DNA of 64,000 nt from Streptomyces iranensis (GTDB lineage: Bacteria; Actinomycetota; Actinomycetes; Streptomycetales; Streptomycetaceae): NCBI RefSeq assembly GCF_017874715.1, contig NZ_JAGGLR010000013.1:62001-126000 (forward strand), read 5' to 3'. The notes under the pieces are model-generated. The model worked only from the letters and a program-made list of their open reading frames with translations, had not been told where the DNA came from and did no database searches. Numbering within the stretch: the stretch's first letter is position 1; each line of letters starts with the position of its first letter. Position numbers and translations under genes: made by a program. Below, one piece after another: positions 59,635 to 64,000 of the stretch.

Positions 59635-59837
59635 CGGGCCCGTACCGGCCCATATAGCGCCTCGCAACGTCTGAATTCCCGATAGGTCACGTGCGTTCAC
59701 CCCTTCCGGTGGTGCGACGGACAACCGTCCATCGCGCCATGGCCCTGCGCGCATAACGTGCTCCCGCTGCCTGACGGCGGCCGCCGCCGGTGACGACGGC
59801 AGACGAACGGCCCGTTTGGGAGATCGGGGGTGCGCTC

Positions 59838-61712
59838 ATGCGCGTGGGACTGCTTACGGAGGGTGGGTATCCGTATGCGACCGGTGAGGCGCGGGTGTGG
59901 TGCGACCGGCTGGTGCGCGGGCTCGCCCAGCATGAGTTCGAGGTGTACGCGCTCAGCCGCGGCCCCGGCCAGGAGGGTGCGGGCTGGGGCGAGCTGCCGC
60001 GGCACGTCGGCCGGGTGTGCACGGCGCCGCTGTGGGGCGAGCCGGAGCCCCGGCGGGGCGGGTGGGGCGGCCGTCGGCAGCGGCGGCGGTTCGCCGAGCA
60101 CTTCGGGGAGCTGGCCGCGGCGATCAGCGCGCCTTACGGTTCCGGCGCGCCCTATGGCTCTGGTGTGCCCCATGGCTCTGGTGCACCCCATGGCTCCGGC
60201 GTGCCCGGGTGCTCCACGGACCAGGCGGACCGTTTCGCCAATGGTCTCCACGGCCTCGCGGACCTCGCGGGGGAGTACGGAGCACTGTCCGCCGCGCTTC
60301 GTTCCGAGGACGCCGTAAGGACGCTGGAGCGGGCCTGCCGCACCCTCGGGGCGCCGCACGGCGCGCAGCGGGCGCGGGTCGCCGATCTGCTGACCGTCAC
60401 CGAGGCCCTGGAGCGCGCACTGCGCCCGCTGTCGCTCGACTGGTACGGCGACGGTGCCGGAGGCGATCCGGGGCTGGCCGGGGTGGATCTGTGCCACGCC
60501 GCGACCGGCGGCGCCGCCGTGCTCCCCGGGCTGCTGGCCAAGCGCCGCTTCGGCACCCCGCTGCTGCTCACCGAGTACGGCGTACGGCTGCGCGAGTGCT
60601 ATCTGGCGGGCACGGCCGGTGCGGCCGGTGCGCCCGGTGCCGAGGGCGGACGGCCGCTCTCCGGGCCCGTACGGTCCCTGCTGACCGCGTTCCACGGCCG
60701 GCTGGCCGCCGAGGCGTACGCGCGGGCGGATCTGATCACCCCCGGCAATACGCACACCCGCCGCTGGCAGGAACGGTGCGGCGCCGACCGGGAGCGGCTG
60801 CGCACCGTCTACCCGGGCATGGACGCCACCCGGTTCGCGGAGGTCGGCGAGCAGGGCGCGGCCCCGTCCGAAGCCGACGACCGGACGCTGGTGTGGGTGG
60901 GCCGGATCGAGCCCCCCAAGGACGTCATCGCCCTGCTGCACGCCTTCGCGGAGGTGCGCCGGTGGCAACCGGACGCCCGGCTGAGGATCATCGAGACCCG
61001 GCGCGGCGAGGAGCCGGAACCGGACGGCTATCCGGCCCACTGCCGGGCGCTGGCCGACCATCTCTTCCCCGACGAGGCGGCGGACGCCCACTCCGCCGGT
61101 GACAACCCCGTCTCCTTCGAGCGGCTCGGCGACCCCGAGGTGCCGACCCTGGCCGACGCCTATGGGTCGGGCGGCGTCGTGGTGCTGTCCAGCGTGGTCG
61201 AGGGCTTTCCGGTCGGGCTGGTCGAGGCGATGTTCTGCGGACGGGCCACGGTGTCCACGGATGTGGGCGCGGTGTGCGAGGTCATCGGCGGCACCGGCCT
61301 TGTGGTGCCCCCGCGCAATCCCCGGGCGCTCGCGGACGCGTGCCTGGCGCTGCTGAGCGACGCCGAGCGCTGTGCGCGCCTGGGCGCCGCCGCGCGCGCC
61401 CGTGCGCTGGAGCTGTTCACCGTCGAGCAGAACGTCGCGGCGTTCCGCGGGATCTATCTGGAGCTGATGTCGCACTGCCCGGTGCCGCGCGAGGAGGTCG
61501 GCGAGGGCGGCGGGCCGCTGCCGTTCGCCCGCCCCGCCGAGGCCCATGTGCCGGGGCGCTGGACCGCGGGCCGCGACGGTGACGGCTTCGGGCACCGGCC
61601 GCCCGGCCCGGCCGCCTCCCGCCCCGCCCCGGAGCACACTCCCACCTGGGCCGGTCCACCGCCACGCGAGCCGCTGGGCGTGGGCCCGCGCCCGTCCGAG
61701 GAGGGCGCATGA
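59838..61712 (+). CDS. Glycosyltransferase family 4 with DUF3492 N-terminus (PelF-like)
   Basis: The 624-aa enzyme has a DUF3492 N-terminal domain (MRVGLLTEGGYPYATGEARVWCDRLVRGLA, cited in part) and a GT4 domain: WVGRIEPPKDVIALLHAFAEV, VLSSVVEGFPVGLVEAMFCGRATVSTDVGAV (EGFP-type nucleotide-binding region). It would add sugars to a surface polysaccharide from a UDP-sugar. Residues about 98-121 are four 18-bp repeats (APYGSG, VPHGSG) inside the DUF3492 domain. The C-terminal 70 residues are Pro/Ala-rich. ATG 59838 is preferred (GGGGG upstream); GTG 59790 is in frame. It overlaps the next gene by four bases. Confidence 0.9.
   Translation: MRVGLLTEGGYPYATGEARVWCDRLVRGLAQHEFEVYALSRGPGQEGAGWGELPRHVGRVCTAPLWGEPEPRRGGWGGRRQRRRFAEHFGELAAAISAPYGSGAPYGSGVPHGSGAPHGSGVPGCSTDQADRFANGLHGLADLAGEYGALSAALRSEDAVRTLERACRTLGAPHGAQRARVADLLTVTEALERALRPLSLDWYGDGAGGDPGLAGVDLCHAATGGAAVLPGLLAKRRFGTPLLLTEYGVRLRECYLAGTAGAAGAPGAEGGRPLSGPVRSLLTAFHGRLAAEAYARADLITPGNTHTRRWQERCGADRERLRTVYPGMDATRFAEVGEQGAAPSEADDRTLVWVGRIEPPKDVIALLHAFAEVRRWQPDARLRIIETRRGEEPEPDGYPAHCRALADHLFPDEAADAHSAGDNPVSFERLGDPEVPTLADAYGSGGVVVLSSVVEGFPVGLVEAMFCGRATVSTDVGAVCEVIGGTGLVVPPRNPRALADACLALLSDAERCARLGAAARARALELFTVEQNVAAFRGIYLELMSHCPVPREEVGEGGGPLPFARPAEAHVPGRWTAGRDGDGFGHRPPGPAASRPAPEHTPTWAGPPPREPLGVGPRPSEEGA
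60129..60200 (+). repeat. In-frame 18-bp tandem repeat (4 copies)
   Basis: Four units of six residues, (A/V)P(Y/H)GSG, interrupt the DUF3492 domain of the glycosyltransferase. Confidence 0.85.
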
Positions 61713-63211
61713 CCACGCCTTCCCGGCGGAACGGCCCGTTCGATCCGGCCGCCTCGGCCCGCGGCCCCGCCTCGGATCGCGGTCCCGCCTCGGATTGTGG
61801 CTTCGCCTCGGCCCGCGGCCCCGCCTCGGATCGCGGTCCCGCCTCGGATTGTGGCTTCGCCTCGGATCGTGGCCTCGCCTCGGCCCGCGGCCCCGCCTCG
61901 GATCGCGGTCCCGCCTCGGATCGTGGCCTCGCCTCCGATCGTGGCCTCGGCGGCCTGTCCGGGGCTGCCCGAGTGCCGGTCTCCCGGCGGCCGGACGAGG
62001 CGTCCGCGCGCACCGGTGCCGGGAAGGGGCAGGGGAAGGGGCGGCGCGGGCCCGCCGATCCGGTGCGGGCGCTGATGCACCGCCACCACGACCTGTGCGC
62101 CCGCGCCGTCGATCCGCTGGAGATCGCCGCCGGGCTGGAGGCCCACGGTGTGACGGACCGCACCGCCGCGCGCTTCCGGCACCGCGATGTCTTCTCGCTC
62201 GCGGAGGAGCTGTACGCCCGGGTGCCGCGCGCCGAGGAGCCCGCGCCACCGGCCGCCCCCGCGCCGGGGCGCGCGCTGGGCGTGCGGATGACGCTCGCGG
62301 CGCTGTGGCTGCTGCCGGGCGCCCTGTGCGCGGCGACTGCCTCCGCCGCCTTCCGCGTCGATGCCATCCGTAAGGACACCACCGTCGGCCTCGGCCTGGG
62401 CGCGGGCGGCGCCGCCCTGACGCTCATCGCCCTGTGGCTGTGTCTGCGCCGTGGCCCCCTGCGCGTCCGTGGGAGCGGGCGCGGCGGCCGTATGGCGCAC
62501 GCCCTCGGCGCCGGCTGGCTGCTCGGGTACGCCGCCGCCGGGGACTGGCTGCTCTCCGGGCTCCTCGACGGACGCCGCCCTTACGAGGCGGCGCCCGCGG
62601 CCGAGGCCGCCGTGCTCCTCGCCCTGGCCGCCGCGCCCGCCGCGTGGTGCGCCCGCTGGTTCGCCGTCAGGGCGCGCCGCAGGCTGGCGGTCAGCCGTGG
62701 TCTGGAGGAGTTCGCGGCCGGGGTGCGCCCGCTGTTCGCGGGCGTGGTGACGGCCTTCCTCTGCGCTCTGGCGGCCCTGGTGCTCGCGGCCCGGCTCTCG
62801 GTGCCCGGATCGCCTCCCGCCGCCGCGCCCCTCTCGACGGCCGAGGCCGCCGTCGTGGCCCTCTGCGGGCTGCTGTTCCTCGCCCGGCTGCTCGCCGTCC
62901 ACGGCTTCCGGAGGGCCGCGCTCAGCGGCATCGCCGTGGCCTGCGCGGTCCAGGCCGCGGCCCTGGCGACGGCGGCGGCCGCCCGGCTGCCGGGCGCCGC
63001 GCCGTTCGGGGAGCCCGTGGCACGGCTGACCGCCTCCCAGGGCGCCGCCGCCGTCCCCGCGGCCGCCTGCGGCGCCGCCGCGCTCGCACTGCTGATCCAC
63101 GCGTTCGGCGCCCTGTGCCGGGCCTCCGCCCACGGCGACACCGGCGCGCGTACCGCCCGCGCCGCCCGTGACACCCGTACGGCCCGCACCGCCCCGGACC
63201 GCGCCCCATAA
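61709..63211 (+). CDS. Polytopic membrane protein of the glycosyltransferase operon
   Basis: The 500-aa protein starts in the stop codon of the glycosyltransferase (ATGA). Residues 15-80 are eleven copies of a hexapeptide (ASDRGP, ASARGP, ASDCGF). About residues 120-190 resemble a DUF-type cytoplasmic helix (HRHHDLCARAVDPLEIAAGLEAHGVTDRTA in part), and the rest has about eight membrane helices (from LGVRMTLAALWLLPGAL on). It is probably part of a polysaccharide synthesis or export system; family not recognised. Its stop codon begins a tandem repeat. Confidence 0.78.
   Translation: MTTPSRRNGPFDPAASARGPASDRGPASDCGFASARGPASDRGPASDCGFASDRGLASARGPASDRGPASDRGLASDRGLGGLSGAARVPVSRRPDEASARTGAGKGQGKGRRGPADPVRALMHRHHDLCARAVDPLEIAAGLEAHGVTDRTAARFRHRDVFSLAEELYARVPRAEEPAPPAAPAPGRALGVRMTLAALWLLPGALCAATASAAFRVDAIRKDTTVGLGLGAGGAALTLIALWLCLRRGPLRVRGSGRGGRMAHALGAGWLLGYAAAGDWLLSGLLDGRRPYEAAPAAEAAVLLALAAAPAAWCARWFAVRARRRLAVSRGLEEFAAGVRPLFAGVVTAFLCALAALVLAARLSVPGSPPAAAPLSTAEAAVVALCGLLFLARLLAVHGFRRAALSGIAVACAVQAAALATAAAARLPGAAPFGEPVARLTASQGAAAVPAAACGAAALALLIHAFGALCRASAHGDTGARTARAARDTRTARTAPDRAP
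61751..61948 (+). repeat. In-frame 18-bp repeat (11 copies)
   Basis: Eleven hexapeptide units (ASDRGP and variants). At DNA level a higher-order 54-bp block (ASARGP-ASDRGP-ASDCGF) is repeated, a sign of recent block duplication. Confidence 0.9.
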
Positions 63212-63266
63212 GGCGTCCACCGCGCCCTAAGGGGCCCACCGCGCCCGTAAGGCGCCCACCGAACCC
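63209..63266 (+). repeat. Tandem repeat starting at the stop codon (3 copies)
   Basis: Units of 19, 20 and 19 bp (taaggcgtccaccgcgccc and variants) each begin with TAA. The first TAA is the stop codon of the membrane-protein gene. Confidence 0.9.
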
Positions 63267-63312
63267 GCCACCCCCCGTCCTTCCCCCCTTAATGAGTCCG
63301 AGGAGCAACCAC

Positions 63313-63366
63313 ATGAGCTGCGACATGACCGATCAGCGCGCCGGTACGGGGAGGCGCGACCGATGA
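63313..63366 (+). CDS. Possible 17-aa leader peptide coupled to the epimerase gene
   Basis: ATG 63313 has GAGGAG eight bases upstream and opens a 17-codon frame (MSCDMTDQRAGTGRRDR) that ends at TGA 63364-63366, overlapping the epimerase start by the ATGA pattern. The epimerase ATG itself has only a weak GGAGG-like site (gggagg, 63349), so translation may depend on the small frame. Whether the peptide has a function is unknown. Confidence 0.4.
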   Translation: MSCDMTDQRAGTGRRDR

Positions 63367-64000
63367 GAGTCCTGTTGCTCGGGTCCGGCGGATTCCTCGG
63401 CCGCTATGTGGCCGAACACCTGCTCGCCGACCCCGCCGTCCAGCTCACCGCGCTCGGCCGCGGCGACGACGCCGATGTGCGGTTCGACCTCTCCAACGGC
63501 AGTCCGGGCGCGCTCACCCGTTTCCTCAACGCGGTCCACCCCGGCGTGGTGATCAACTGCGCCGGGACGACCCGTGGCGGGGCGCGCGAGCTCACCCGGC
63601 ACAACACCGTGGCCGTGGCCACCGTCTGCGAGTCGCTGCGCCGCAGCGGCTGCGGCGCCCGCCTCGTCCAGATCGGCTGCTCCTCCGAGTACGGGCCCTC
63701 GCAGCCCGGTTCGTCGACCGCCGAGGACGCCGTGCCGCGCCCCGGCGGCCCGTACGGCGTGAGCAAGCTCGCCGCGACCGAGCTGGTCCTGGGCTCCGGG
63801 CTGGACGCAGTGGTGCTGCGGGTCTTCTCGCCCGTGGGGCCCGGCACTCCGGCCGGTTCGCCGCTGGGGCGGCTCGCGGAGGCGATGCGGCGCGCGATGC
63901 AGTCCGGGGAGAGCGAGCTCAAGCTGAGCGGCCTGGGCGTGCAACGCGACTTCGTGGACGTACGGGACGTGGCGCGGGCGGTTCACGCGGCCTCGCTGTC
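63363..64000 (+). CDS. NAD-dependent epimerase/dehydratase (partial, runs off the window)
   Basis: The first 212 residues show a short-chain-type Rossmann fold: LLLGSGGFLGRYVAEHL (NAD-binding GxxGxxG), VVINCAGTTRGG, the Ser in QIGCSSEYG and the catalytic YGVSK. It ends at RDFVDVRDVARAVHAASL, typical of nucleotide-sugar epimerases. It probably supplies a UDP- or dTDP-sugar to the glycosyltransferase encoded upstream. The stop codon lies outside the window. Confidence 0.9.
   Translation, partial: MRVLLLGSGGFLGRYVAEHLLADPAVQLTALGRGDDADVRFDLSNGSPGALTRFLNAVHPGVVINCAGTTRGGARELTRHNTVAVATVCESLRRSGCGARLVQIGCSSEYGPSQPGSSTAEDAVPRPGGPYGVSKLAATELVLGSGLDAVVLRVFSPVGPGTPAGSPLGRLAEAMRRAMQSGESELKLSGLGVQRDFVDVRDVARAVHAASL

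Noticed and set aside
59697..62249. 850-aa minus-strand open frame opposite the glycosyltransferase
   Set aside because: It is Arg/Gly/Pro-rich nonsense sequence antisense to clear motifs.

Overview
The window is a very GC-rich, gene-dense actinobacterial chromosome segment. The very high third-position GC, GTG and TTG starts, mycothiol biosynthesis (mshB), a seven-iron ferredoxin and the gene families present fit Streptomyces. I see no rRNA, tRNA, CRISPR array, insertion sequence or prophage; it reads as core chromosome.

Layout. 1-7133: the tail of an unidentified gene, an acetyltransferase, and a five-gene minus-strand oligopeptide ABC importer. 7134-15617: a Gly/Tyr/Pro-tailed membrane protein, an S9 peptidase, mshB with two small membrane proteins, and a large VanW/YoaR-like membrane protein. 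15877-19570: an ABC exporter (ATPase, permease) with its histidine kinase and response regulator. 19821-26518: a SirB1-type protein, an acetyltransferase, ferredoxin, dapC and dapE (lysine/diaminopimelate pathway) and two secreted or membrane proteins. 27445-41082: LOG protein, folP-like gene, DivIVA-domain protein, 3-methyladenine DNA glycosylase, enoyl-CoA hydratase, DUF3117, O-methyltransferase, ECF sigma factor, zinc anti-sigma factor, HtrA protease, tatB, mrp, DUF1003 and a soluble MgtE/CBS protein. From recall, this follows the order of Mycobacterium tuberculosis Rv1170-Rv1253 (mshB, fdxC, dapE, LOG, folP2, tag, sigE-rseA-htrA-tatB, mrp, corA, deaD), so it is an old conserved neighbourhood. 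41283-56719: a lipoprotein, EamA transporter, CorA, suppressor-of-fused-like protein, PHP phosphoesterase, MarC protein, NYN-domain protein, hydrolase, a DEAD-box helicase with a long repetitive tail, a ferritin-like protein, DUF3107 and a TetR regulator. 56970-64000: a hydrolase, a DUF3152 probable zinc peptidase with a collagen-like segment, a DUF3492 glycosyltransferase, a polytopic membrane protein and the start of an NAD-dependent epimerase, apparently a cell-surface polysaccharide operon.

The most unusual signal is not a gene. The window is full of short, imperfect tandem repeats whose unit differs from place to place and which sit at the 3' ends of genes. In at least seven cases the repeat unit contains the gene's own stop codon (dapC, O-methyltransferase, EamA, alpha/beta hydrolase, TetR, a 90-aa membrane protein, a 500-aa membrane protein). 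The largest array, about 23 units of 25-27 bp between dapE and the LOG gene, fills about 0.6 kb. In-frame repeats of 18-30 bp also occur in the disordered tails of several proteins. A second layer is a dispersed 115-150 bp element that begins with a hairpin and lies after the 3' ends of plus-strand genes.

Regulation visible in the sequence includes eleven likely leaderless promoters (TAnnnT 6-7 nt before the start codon), an ECF-type promoter in front of the sigma-factor gene, a hairpin covering the upstream ribosome-binding site of htrA, and many perfect bidirectional terminator hairpins.
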